Shown here: positions 24,964 through 32,193 of the stretch, in pieces
Layout: each line of letters starts with the position of its first letter
How positions within the stretch are numbered: the first letter of the stretch is position 1
Assembly: GCF_001412535.1 (NCBI RefSeq)
Contig: NZ_CP011774.1
Coordinates: 181,501 to 245,500, forward strand
Direction: 5' to 3'
Length of the DNA stretch: 64,000 nt
Origin: Limnohabitans sp. 63ED37-2
GTDB taxonomy: Bacteria > Pseudomonadota > Gammaproteobacteria > Burkholderiales > Burkholderiaceae_C
Notes under the pieces: generated by a model
What the model saw: the letters and a program-made list of their open reading frames with translations, nothing else
What the model was told of the DNA's origin: nothing
Databases searched by the model: none
Made by a program: the position numbers and the translations under genes

Positions 24964-26457
24964 ATGAGTTCCAGCAACCCCATCGATCTGGCCGATCACG
25001 ATCTGGCCGCCTTGCAGGAGGCCCGCGACTTGTTGGGCCGCGCCCAGCAAGCCGCTGCCACGTTGGCGCTGTGGACGCCCGAAGAGGCCAAACGTGTGGC
25101 CAAAGAAGTGGCCGCCGCCTTGTTGCCGCGTGCCGAGTTTTATGCCGAGTGGGCCGTGCGCGAAAGCCGCATCGGAAAAGTCGCGGACAAGATCGCCAAG
25201 AACCAGATTGCCTGCACGCTGACGCCCACCGCATGGGACAACGTCGCTTTGGGCGGCGTGCGCCGCAACGACGCGCTGCGCATCGTTGAGATCGGCCGCC
25301 CCGCCGGTGTGGTGGTGGGTTTGTCCAACTCCACCTCGCCCGTGGCCACCATCATTTTCAAAACCATTTTGTGCCTGATGACACGCAATGCGCTGGTCAT
25401 CTCGCCGCACCCGGTGGCGCTGGGCTGCTGCACGGCTGTCACACAAGAGCTTCAAGCCGCTATTGAAAAAGCCGGTGGTCCTGCCCATGCGCTGCAAATT
25501 CTCACGCGTCCCACAGTCGAGGCCACGGGGGCGCTGATGCGCGACGCCCGCACCGATGTGATTTTGGCCACCGGTGGCACGCCCATGGTGCGTGCGGCCT
25601 ATGGCTCGGGCAACCCCGCCATTGGCGTGGGCTCGGGCAATGCGCCGGTCTACGTAGACGCCAGCGCCGACCTGGAGGCGGCAGCAAAAACCGTGGTGGT
25701 CGACAAGAACTTTGACCACGGCAGCCCCTGCTCGGCACCCTCGGTCCTCATGCTGCATGCGGGCATTGCGGCGCAGATGCAGCAAGCGCTGGCCCGCCAG
25801 GGAGCGCATGTGTGCACCGAGGAAGAGGCTCAAAAAATTCAGCACCACGCCTTTCCGGGCGGCAAGTTCAATGGCAAGGTGGTGGGTCGTCCGGCGTTTG
25901 AAATCGCGCAGGCCGCAGGCGTGCAGGTGCCACGCGACTGCCAGGCACTGATCTGCCCCATCGCCAACCCCCAGCCGGGCCATGTGCTGCTCAAGGAAAA
26001 GCTCTCGCCCATTCTGGGCTGTGTGGTGGTGCCGGGCATCGACCAAGCCATCGACGTGGCCCGCCTCATGCTCCAGCACAGCGGCGCAGGCCACACCTCG
26101 GGCATCCATTCGGCCAGCGCCGAACAGGCCGTAGTCTGGGGCGCAGCGCTCGACTATTACCGCGTGGTGGTCAACGGCTCCACGGTGCACGACAGCACAG
26201 GCGCCAACACCGGCTTGCCCTACACCTTCACCATCGGCACGGGGTATGCGGGCAAAAGCTCGGTGGACTGCAACGTCGGCCCCGAGCTGCTGGTCAACTG
26301 GAAACGCGTGGCCTTTCCGCTGCCGGGCGGCTGGGCCGGGGCCATGGCTTCGGGCGCATCCTTGCCAGCGTCTTCGGGCAGTTTGTCCACCCTCACGCCT
26401 GAGCTCCAGGCCACAGTCCTGCGCATCGTGCAGGAAGAACTCGAACACCTTCGCTGA
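24964..26457 (+). CDS. CoA-acylating aldehyde dehydrogenase (microcompartment core enzyme)
   Basis: A 497-residue member of the EutE/PduP/AdhE-N/SauS group that oxidises an aldehyde to acyl-CoA with NAD+. The catalytic Cys is Cys256 in 'NFDHGSPCSAPS', aligned with the FDNG..C of AdhE. The cofactor segment 'SNSTSPVATIIFKTILCLMT' with 'RNALVISPHP' is also of the acylating type. Residues ~466-477 form a Ser/Leu/Pro linker and 478-497 (TPELQATVLRIVQEELEHLR) an amphipathic helix, the classic form of a microcompartment encapsulation peptide, here at the C-terminus. ATG 24964 is preferred over GTG/TTG-type starts overlapping the dioxygenase. Substrate is unknown: aminoacetaldehyde, sulfoacetaldehyde or a simple aldehyde are all possible. 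Confidence 0.88.
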   Translation: MSSSNPIDLADHDLAALQEARDLLGRAQQAAATLALWTPEEAKRVAKEVAAALLPRAEFYAEWAVRESRIGKVADKIAKNQIACTLTPTAWDNVALGGVRRNDALRIVEIGRPAGVVVGLSNSTSPVATIIFKTILCLMTRNALVISPHPVALGCCTAVTQELQAAIEKAGGPAHALQILTRPTVEATGALMRDARTDVILATGGTPMVRAAYGSGNPAIGVGSGNAPVYVDASADLEAAAKTVVVDKNFDHGSPCSAPSVLMLHAGIAAQMQQALARQGAHVCTEEEAQKIQHHAFPGGKFNGKVVGRPAFEIAQAAGVQVPRDCQALICPIANPQPGHVLLKEKLSPILGCVVVPGIDQAIDVARLMLQHSGAGHTSGIHSASAEQAVVWGAALDYYRVVVNGSTVHDSTGANTGLPYTFTIGTGYAGKSSVDCNVGPELLVNWKRVAFPLPGGWAGAMASGASLPASSGSLSTLTPELQATVLRIVQEELEHLR

Positions 26458-26466
26458 AAGCCCCCC

Positions 26467-27081
26467 ATGTCCACTTTGCGCAGTTATATTTTTCTGGACC
26501 GCTTGCAGCCACAACTGATGTGTTTGTTGGGGTCGACAGCCCGTGGCTTTTTACCGCGCCACAACGACGCCGCCATGGTGATCGAAGTCGCTCCCGGCAT
26601 GGACATCGAGTGGCTGACCGACATCGCCTTGAAGCACGACGACGTCAAGCCCGGCAACTTGGTGGTGGAGCGTCAGTTCGGTTATCTGGAGTTCCACGGC
26701 CAGTCCTCTTCGTCCGTCAAGTCAGCCGGTGCTGCCGTTTTGGATGCCATGGGCGTGAGCGAAAAAAGCGTGCTCAAGCCCGAAATCTTGGCCTCCAAAG
26801 TGATCGACCGGGTGGATGGCTACCACGCGTTCTTGATCAACCGCAGCAAGGCCGGCAGCATGCTCTTGCCCGGCGAATCGCTCTACATCATGGAGATGAC
26901 CACCTCGTCGTATGCCCTCTTGGTGGCCAACGAGGCTGAAAAAGCCGCCAACGTGAAATTGATCGACTGCCGCTTCATGGGCCCGGCTGGGCGGCTGTAT
27001 TTGTCGGGCACTGCATCCGATGTGCGCACGGCAGCCGCCGTGGCCGAAGCCGTGATCTGCGACGCCGGAGGCGCGGCATGA
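26467..27081 (+). CDS. Double-domain microcompartment shell protein (BMC-T), first copy
   Basis: A 204-residue protein made of two related ~100-residue halves, each with the alpha/beta pattern of the BMC fold; the second half reads 'LYIMEMTTSSYALLVANEAE' and on to 'VKLIDCRFMG'. The strand order (a YHAFLINRSK strand preceding the usual first strand) suggests circularly permuted BMC domains, as in CsoS1D/EutL-type trimers, some of which have large gated pores. It is clearly paralogous to the protein at 28660-29349. It starts 9 bp after the dehydrogenase stop and overlaps the next gene by 4 bp. Confidence 0.85.
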   Translation: MSTLRSYIFLDRLQPQLMCLLGSTARGFLPRHNDAAMVIEVAPGMDIEWLTDIALKHDDVKPGNLVVERQFGYLEFHGQSSSSVKSAGAAVLDAMGVSEKSVLKPEILASKVIDRVDGYHAFLINRSKAGSMLLPGESLYIMEMTTSSYALLVANEAEKAANVKLIDCRFMGPAGRLYLSGTASDVRTAAAVAEAVICDAGGAA

Positions 27082-28022
27082 GCACAGACGCTTTGCGCGA
27101 ACAAATTCGCATGCAGGTGCGAAAAGCTTTGAGCGCTGCGTCCAGCCCAGCCCCGGCGGCTGACGCGTCCGTAGCGGCTTTGATGCGCCGCTTTGAAGCC
27201 GGTTACGAGACCGTGAACGCCGAAGCCATCGTGGCCTGTTTTGCGTCCGATGTGGTCTGGGTCTTGCCCGACTCGCGTGTGCTCAAAGGTCGCGAAGCCT
27301 GCCTGGCATTTTTGAAAGAACGCTTTGCCAGCCCCACTGGCCCGAAGTTTTCCGATTCGCACATGAACGTGCTGGGCCAGACCGTGGTGCAGAACTACAA
27401 AGTATCCCTGCCCTTGCCCGGTGGCCAAATTGGCATTTATGACGGCACTGACGTGTACCAAATTCGCGATGGCCTGATCGCCCGCAAAGACGCTTACTGG
27501 AAGCAAGTGGGCATGCCCAAACCTGTTGCACCTGCGCAGCCTACCCCCAGCCCCGCAGGCGTGGTGGTGCCCTTGCGTGTGGGCACAGCCGCTCATGCCG
27601 CTGCCCTGACCGATCTGTTCAAGCGCCTGGCTGCCAGCCCGGCCCTGTTGCAAGCAGCGCAATCGGGCTTGCTGCGTTTTGACATGCGTGTGGACGAGGC
27701 GGCGGTGAAAGCCGTGGCCGCCGCAGGTGGTGTGTCTGGGGCTTCGGCCATGGCCGCTACCACCGCCATCGACCCAGCTGCTTGCTGCTCCTCCTGCAAA
27801 GAAGGCAAGGCCTGCGAATGCCAGGGCGATTCTTGTGGTTTGCACGATCACGCCGCCCAAGACGTGCCCGAGCTCAAGGGCGTGATCGGCGAAAAATTAC
27901 TCAAAACCCTGCCGCCCAGCGTGAAAACCGTTCGGCTGCACCCCAAGGCGGTCATGACCCCTTTGGGCAAAGAAGCCCTGCGCAAGCGCGGCATCACCAT
28001 TGAACGAGGAACCAAGCCATGA
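27078..28022 (+). CDS. Chimeric microcompartment-associated protein: SnoaL-like domain plus Cys cluster
   Basis: A 314-residue protein of mosaic build. Residues 1-20 (MSTDALREQIRMQVRKALSA) form an amphipathic helix followed by an Ala/Pro/Ser linker, resembling an N-terminal encapsulation peptide. Residues ~30-150 have the SnoaL/NTF2-like pattern ('MRRFEAGYETVNAEAIVACF', 'YDGTDVYQIRDGLIARKDAY'). After a Pro-rich linker come a helical segment (~163-215), six cysteines at 236, 237, 240, 246, 248 and 253 that could bind metal or an Fe-S cluster, and a C-terminal 'MTPLGKEALRKRGITIERG' of a type often seen at the ends of microcompartment-associated proteins. SnoaL-like folds include hydrolases, isomerases and lyases. 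It overlaps both neighbours by 4 bp, so it is tightly coupled to shell synthesis. Function unknown. Confidence 0.75.
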   Translation: MSTDALREQIRMQVRKALSAASSPAPAADASVAALMRRFEAGYETVNAEAIVACFASDVVWVLPDSRVLKGREACLAFLKERFASPTGPKFSDSHMNVLGQTVVQNYKVSLPLPGGQIGIYDGTDVYQIRDGLIARKDAYWKQVGMPKPVAPAQPTPSPAGVVVPLRVGTAAHAAALTDLFKRLAASPALLQAAQSGLLRFDMRVDEAAVKAVAAAGGVSGASAMAATTAIDPAACCSSCKEGKACECQGDSCGLHDHAAQDVPELKGVIGEKLLKTLPPSVKTVRLHPKAVMTPLGKEALRKRGITIERGTKP

Positions 28023-28288
28023 AAACAGGAACCGTGATCGGCCGCATCGTGGCCAGCAAACGCCTGCCCGAATTGCCCGCTGGGGCATTGCTGGAGGTGC
28101 AACTGGACTACCCCAAAGACGTGGTCGTCTGCTACGACCCCATGGGCTGCGGCATTGGCGAGCGCGTGATGATCACCATCGGCGCACCTGCCGCCTGGTG
28201 GTTCGCCCCGGCGCACCCGCGTGTGGTGGCCGACGCGCTCATCATCGCCTCGCTCGACAACTACGACACCCCCACACCGATGCGTTAA
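28019..28288 (+). CDS. Pentameric microcompartment vertex protein (EutN/CcmL family, BMC-P)
   Basis: An 89-residue protein beginning 'MKTGTVIGRIVASKRLPELP', the standard EutN/CcmL opening, with 'YDPMGCGIGERVMITIGAPA' in the middle and a hydrophobic 'DALIIASLD' strand near the end. BMC-P pentamers cap the vertices of the polyhedral shell. It is the only pentamer gene in the operon. It overlaps the preceding gene by 4 bp, and its last four codons and stop form the left arm and centre of a perfect palindrome. Confidence 0.9.
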   Translation: MKTGTVIGRIVASKRLPELPAGALLEVQLDYPKDVVVCYDPMGCGIGERVMITIGAPAAWWFAPAHPRVVADALIIASLDNYDTPTPMR

Positions 28289-28306
28289 CGCATCGGTATT
28301 TTTTTC
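28276..28306 (+). terminator. Perfect palindrome plus U-tract across the BMC-P stop codon (intra-operon attenuator?)
   Basis: Positions 28276-28297 form a 22-bp perfect palindrome (arms ACCGATGCG/CGCATCGGT around the TTAA that contains the stop), followed by a near-continuous T run to about 28305. This is an intrinsic-terminator shape inside the operon, 60 bp before the BMC-H start. It may allow partial termination, or mark an RNA-processing/stabilisation point that separates enzyme from shell expression. Confidence 0.65.
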
Positions 28307-28357
28307 CTTCACCCTTTCCCTCAACCCTTTCTTTTTTAACCCCTCAAGGAGACTCAC

Positions 28358-28630
28358 ATGTCACAAGCCATCGGAATGATCGAAACCAAAGGTTATGTTG
28401 CTGCCTTCGCTGCCGCTGACGCCATGGTCAAAGCCGCCAACGTCAACATCGTTGGCAAAAAAGAAGTCGGTGGCGGCCTGGTCGCCATCATCGTCTCGGG
28501 CGACGTGGGTGCCGTCAAGGCCGCCACAGAAGCCGGTGCCGAAGCCGCAGGTGCCATCGGTGAAGTGGTGTCCTGCCACGTCATCCCACGTCCACACGCC
28601 GACGTGTCCAAAGCCTTCGACGGCAAGTGA
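28358..28630 (+). CDS. Hexameric microcompartment shell protein (BMC-H, EutM/PduA-like)
   Basis: A 90-residue canonical single-domain shell protein: 'AIGMIETKGYVAAFAAADAM' at the start, 'VKAANVNIVG', and 'VVSCHVIPRPHADV' at the end. The pore loop reads VGGGLV (about 37-42), with Gly where PduA has Ser40, so it resembles EutM. It should be the main facet tile and the only BMC-H of this shell. A strong AAGGAG lies 7 bp before the ATG, consistent with higher translation than the upstream genes. It is preceded by the palindrome/U-tract. Confidence 0.95.
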   Translation: MSQAIGMIETKGYVAAFAAADAMVKAANVNIVGKKEVGGGLVAIIVSGDVGAVKAATEAGAEAAGAIGEVVSCHVIPRPHADVSKAFDGK

Positions 28631-28659
28631 TCGCAGGCTGTTGCAGATAAGGAGGCCGC

Positions 28660-29349
28660 ATGGCCACAAGCAAAAAAGCTGCCGCGTCCGCCCAAGCGCC
28701 CGCTAAACCACCAGCCAAACCGGCCGCTGAGCTTCGGGTTTACCTGACGCTCACCGACCTGCAGCCCCAGTTTTCTTCGTGGATGAGTTCGCCCCTGGGC
28801 GCACGCGGCTACGTGGCGATGCAAGGCACCAACGCGCTGCTGGTCGAGATCGCCCCCGGGCTGTCCATCCAGCGCGTGATCGATCTGGCCCTCAAGGCCG
28901 AGCCCACGCTGGAGCCGGGCATCTTGGCGGTGGAGCGGCAGTTTGGCGTGCTCGAGTTGCACAGCAACGACAGCGCGGCGCTGCAGCGTGCCGGTCAGGT
29001 CATCCTGCAATGGATGGGCGCCAAGGCCGAAGACCAACTGCGCCCGCATCTGCTGTACAGCGACATTCTGGAAAACGTGACCGATCAGCATGCCGTGCTG
29101 ATGAACCGCACGCGCCAAGCCAGCATGGTGTTGCCCGGCCAAAACATGCTGCTCATGGAAGTGGCCCCGGCCCTGTTTGGTGCCCACATGGCCAACGAAG
29201 CCGAGAAAGTTGCACCCGACCTGACCTTGGTCGAGTGCAGCATGATCGGGGCCAGCGGTCGCATGTACCTCACCGGCAGTTTGGCTTCGCTCGAAAAAGC
29301 GAAGGCGCATGTCGAAAAGCTGCTTGCGGAGATCCCGGGCAGGGGTTGA
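28660..29349 (+). CDS. Double-domain microcompartment shell protein (BMC-T), second copy
   Basis: A 229-residue protein. Residues 1-25 are a Lys/Ala/Pro-rich tail, a possible flexible or interaction element; 26-130 and ~135-229 are two BMC-type halves paralogous to those of the protein at 26467-27081 (compare 'HAVLMNRTRQASMVLPGQNM' here with 'HAFLINRSKAGSMLLPGESL' there). Two different trimers could form stacked or alternative pores. A very strong Shine-Dalgarno (TAAGGAGG) precedes the ATG. It is the last gene of the operon; no clear terminator follows in the 190 bp before gnd. Confidence 0.85.
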   Translation: MATSKKAAASAQAPAKPPAKPAAELRVYLTLTDLQPQFSSWMSSPLGARGYVAMQGTNALLVEIAPGLSIQRVIDLALKAEPTLEPGILAVERQFGVLELHSNDSAALQRAGQVILQWMGAKAEDQLRPHLLYSDILENVTDQHAVLMNRTRQASMVLPGQNMLLMEVAPALFGAHMANEAEKVAPDLTLVECSMIGASGRMYLTGSLASLEKAKAHVEKLLAEIPGRG

Positions 29350-29541
29350 TGTTGGCGGGGCCGTGCGTGGCTCATCAGGATGCGCACGGGCCAGGGCTGG
29401 AACGCCATTTGCCACGCGCAGATGCGGCGACCTCATGACGTGGACAGACAGGTGACAGGAAATCCTCTCGTTTGTCTGCACAATCCCTGTGCGCCAGTCC
29501 TCGTTTGGAGGACCGGCAACCAATGCTAGGGACAATCAAAA

Positions 29542-30948
29542 ATGCAAGCCATGGACATCGGCCTCGTGGGCCTGGGCGTGATGGGTGAAAACCTCGCCCT
29601 GAACCTGGAGCGCAACGGCTTTTCGGTATCGGGCTTTGACCTCGATGCCCACAAGCGCGACAACTTCGCGCAACGCACCCAAGGCCTGAAGGCTCAGGCC
29701 AGCGCCAGCTTGGCCGAACTGGTGGGCAGCCTGTCGGTGCCCCGGCGCGTGTGGTTGATGGTGCCCGCTGGCGCGGCCGTTGACCAGGTGCTGGCGCAAC
29801 TCACCCCCCTCATGTCGCCCGGCGATGTGCTGATCGACGGCGGCAACACGCTGTTCACCGACACCCAGCGGCGCATCGACGCGCTGCGTGCATCGGGTAT
29901 TTTGTATGTGGGCTCGGGTGTGAGTGGCGGTGAAGAGGGCGCTTTGCGGGGCCCGGCCCTCATGCCCGGAGGATCGCCCGAGGCCTGGCCACGGGTCAAG
30001 CCTTTGCTTCAGGCCATTGCCGCCAAAGCCGAAGATGGCCAGCCCTGCTGCGAGTGGATGGGGCCGGGCGGTGCAGGCCATTTTGTGAAGATGGTGCACA
30101 ACGCCATCGAGTACGCCGACATGCAGATGATTTGTGAGGCTTATGCCTTCATGCAAAAGCTGGGCATGTCGGCCACCGAAATGGGCGAGGTGTTCGCCAC
30201 CTGGAACGAGGGTGAACTGGGCAGTTACCTGATCGACATCACCGCGCAAATCCTTCAACGCACCGACCCCGAGACCGGTGCGCCTTTGGTGGACATGATT
30301 TTGGACACCGCCGAACAAAAAGGCACAGGCAAATGGGCCAGCCAAGTGGCGCTCGATTTGGGGGTGCCCGCACCCACCATTGCCGAGGCGGTGTTCGCCC
30401 GCACCTTGAGTGCCATCAAAACCGAGCGCGTGGCAGCGGCCCAGGTTTTGCGCGGGCCCGAAACCACGACTTGGCCCGAGCGCAGTGCCCTGTTGGCCCA
30501 GCTGCGTGGCGCCCTGATGGCCGCCAAGGTCTGCGCCTACGCCCAGGGTTTTGCCTTGATGCGGGCCGCCGACCGCGAGCAGCAGTGGCAACTGCCCATG
30601 GCCCAGGTGGCCCAAGTCTGGCGTGCGGGCTGCATCATCCGCGCCCATTTGCTCGAAGACATTCGCCGTGCCTACAGTGGCCAGGCCGATTTGCCCAATT
30701 TGTTGGTGGACCCGCACTTTGCCCGTGTCATGGCCGACAACCAGCAGGATCTGCGCGAAGTGGTGGTCCAAGCCGCGCTTCACGGTGTGCCCATGCCCGC
30801 TTTCATGAGTGCTTTGAGTTATTACGACGCCTACCGCTCAGCGCGGCTGCCCGCCAACTTGCTGCAAGCCCAGCGCGATTTTTTTGGGGCCCACACCTAC
30901 CAACGCACGGACCGTGCGGGCAAGTTCCATACGCGATGGGGCGACTGA
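29542..30948 (+). CDS. gnd: 6-phosphogluconate dehydrogenase, decarboxylating
   Basis: Oxidative pentose phosphate enzyme making ribulose 5-phosphate, CO2 and NADPH. The 468-residue protein has the N-terminal dinucleotide motif 'IGLVGLGVMGENLALNLERN', 'GSGVSGGEEGALRGPALMPGG' and the catalytic region 'GPGGAGHFVKMVHNAIEYAD' with Lys. The C-terminal 'TDRAGKFHTRWGD' is typical. It follows the microcompartment operon but has its own leader (a GTCCTC/GAGGAC stem at 29497-29513) and no cargo-like tail, so it is probably unrelated to it. Confidence 0.95.
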   Translation: MQAMDIGLVGLGVMGENLALNLERNGFSVSGFDLDAHKRDNFAQRTQGLKAQASASLAELVGSLSVPRRVWLMVPAGAAVDQVLAQLTPLMSPGDVLIDGGNTLFTDTQRRIDALRASGILYVGSGVSGGEEGALRGPALMPGGSPEAWPRVKPLLQAIAAKAEDGQPCCEWMGPGGAGHFVKMVHNAIEYADMQMICEAYAFMQKLGMSATEMGEVFATWNEGELGSYLIDITAQILQRTDPETGAPLVDMILDTAEQKGTGKWASQVALDLGVPAPTIAEAVFARTLSAIKTERVAAAQVLRGPETTTWPERSALLAQLRGALMAAKVCAYAQGFALMRAADREQQWQLPMAQVAQVWRAGCIIRAHLLEDIRRAYSGQADLPNLLVDPHFARVMADNQQDLREVVVQAALHGVPMPAFMSALSYYDAYRSARLPANLLQAQRDFFGAHTYQRTDRAGKFHTRWGD

Positions 30949-31135
30949 GGCGGCGGATACCACCAATCTGTGGGCCTTTGCAGACAAGACCCACAGCAGT
31001 TACAAAACCAGAACAAATCCGTGTTCATGCCGGTGCGTAACAAAGTTTCATGATTTCGCTTAGGATGGTTACAAGGGCGCAACGGGGCGAAAGCCGCGCC
31101 ATTGGTCCAACATCCCCAACGAAAGTGAGACAGAC

Positions 31136-32134
31136 ATGACCATCAAAATCGGTATCAATGGTTTTGGCCGCATCGGCCGCATGGTGCTGCGTGCCGCGGT
31201 GCAAAACTTCCAGGATGTCCAGATCGTCGGCATCAACGACCTGCTCGAGCCCGAGTACCTGGCTTACATGCTGGAATACGACAGCGTGCATGGCCGCTTC
31301 CAGGGCACGCTGTCGGTCGAGGGCAGCACCCTGATCGTGAATGGCCAACGCATCCGCCTCACGCAAGAGCGCGACCCGGCCAACCTGAAGTGGAACGAGG
31401 TGGGCGCGGACGTGGTCATCGAAGCCACGGGCTTGTTTTTGGACAAGGACAGCGCGGGCAAACACCTGGCAGCCGGTACCAAAAAGGTGGTGATGTCTGC
31501 ACCGTCGAAAGACGACACGCCGATGTTTGTCTATGGGGTCAACCACGCATCCTACGCGGGGCAGACCATCATCAGCAACGCCAGCTGCACCACCAACGCG
31601 CTGGCCCCCATCACCAAAGTGCTGAACGACAAATGGGGCATCAAGCGCGGCCTGATGACCACCGTGCACGCCACCACCGCCACCCAAAAAACCGTGGATG
31701 GCCCCAGCAACAAAGACTGGCGCGGCGGGCGCGGCATTTTGGAAAACATCATCCCCAGCAGCACCGGTGCGGCCAAGGCGGTGGGCGTGGTGATTCCCGA
31801 GATCAAAGGCCGACTGACCGGCGTGGCGGTGCGTGTGCCCACCAGCGATGTGTCATTGGTGGATTTGACCGCCGAGCTCAACAACCCGGCCACTTATGCC
31901 GAAATCTGCGCCGAGATGAAAGCGCAAAGCCAAGGGGCACTCAAGGGCGTGTTGGGTTACACCGAAGCCAAGGTGGTGTCGACCGATTTTCGGGGCGAGG
32001 TGTGCACCAGCGTGTTCGACGCCGAAGCCGGCATGGCGCTCGACAGCACCTTCATCAAGGTCATGGCTTGGTACGACAACGAGTGGGGCTACTCGAACAA
32101 GTGCCTCGAGATGGCGCGGGTGGTGGGCCGCTGA
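31136..32134 (+). CDS. Glyceraldehyde-3-phosphate dehydrogenase, second copy
   Basis: A 332-residue phosphorylating GAPDH with 'INGFGRIGRMVLRA', catalytic Cys in 'SNASCTTNALAP' and 'WYDNEWGYSNKC'. It is clearly paralogous to the copy at 16279-17286, and identity is high around the active site. The two may split glycolytic and gluconeogenic roles or cofactor use, as in organisms with GapA/GapB; the sequence alone does not decide. It sits 187 bp after gnd, probably with its own promoter. Confidence 0.94.
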   Translation: MTIKIGINGFGRIGRMVLRAAVQNFQDVQIVGINDLLEPEYLAYMLEYDSVHGRFQGTLSVEGSTLIVNGQRIRLTQERDPANLKWNEVGADVVIEATGLFLDKDSAGKHLAAGTKKVVMSAPSKDDTPMFVYGVNHASYAGQTIISNASCTTNALAPITKVLNDKWGIKRGLMTTVHATTATQKTVDGPSNKDWRGGRGILENIIPSSTGAAKAVGVVIPEIKGRLTGVAVRVPTSDVSLVDLTAELNNPATYAEICAEMKAQSQGALKGVLGYTEAKVVSTDFRGEVCTSVFDAEAGMALDSTFIKVMAWYDNEWGYSNKCLEMARVVGR

Positions 32135-32143
32135 GTTGTCGCA

Positions 32144-32165
32144 GGTCAGGCCTTTGGGCCTGACC
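32144..32165. other. Stem-loop between the second GAPDH and the amidase
   Basis: GGTCAGGCC-TTTG-GGCCTGACC, a perfect 9-bp stem without a clear T-tract. It lies between convergent genes and may help end transcription or protect mRNA 3' ends. Confidence 0.5.
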
Positions 32166-32193
32166 GGTTGGGCCACCAAGGCGCGCTGCGCAT

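Noticed and set aside
22692..24983. 763-codon open frame antisense to the ABC genes and dioxygenase
   Set aside because: A by-product of high-GC codon use opposite three well-supported genes.
29542..32134. gnd and the second GAPDH as microcompartment cargo
   Set aside because: No encapsulation-like tails, own leader region 190 bp after the last shell gene, and standard central-metabolism sequences.
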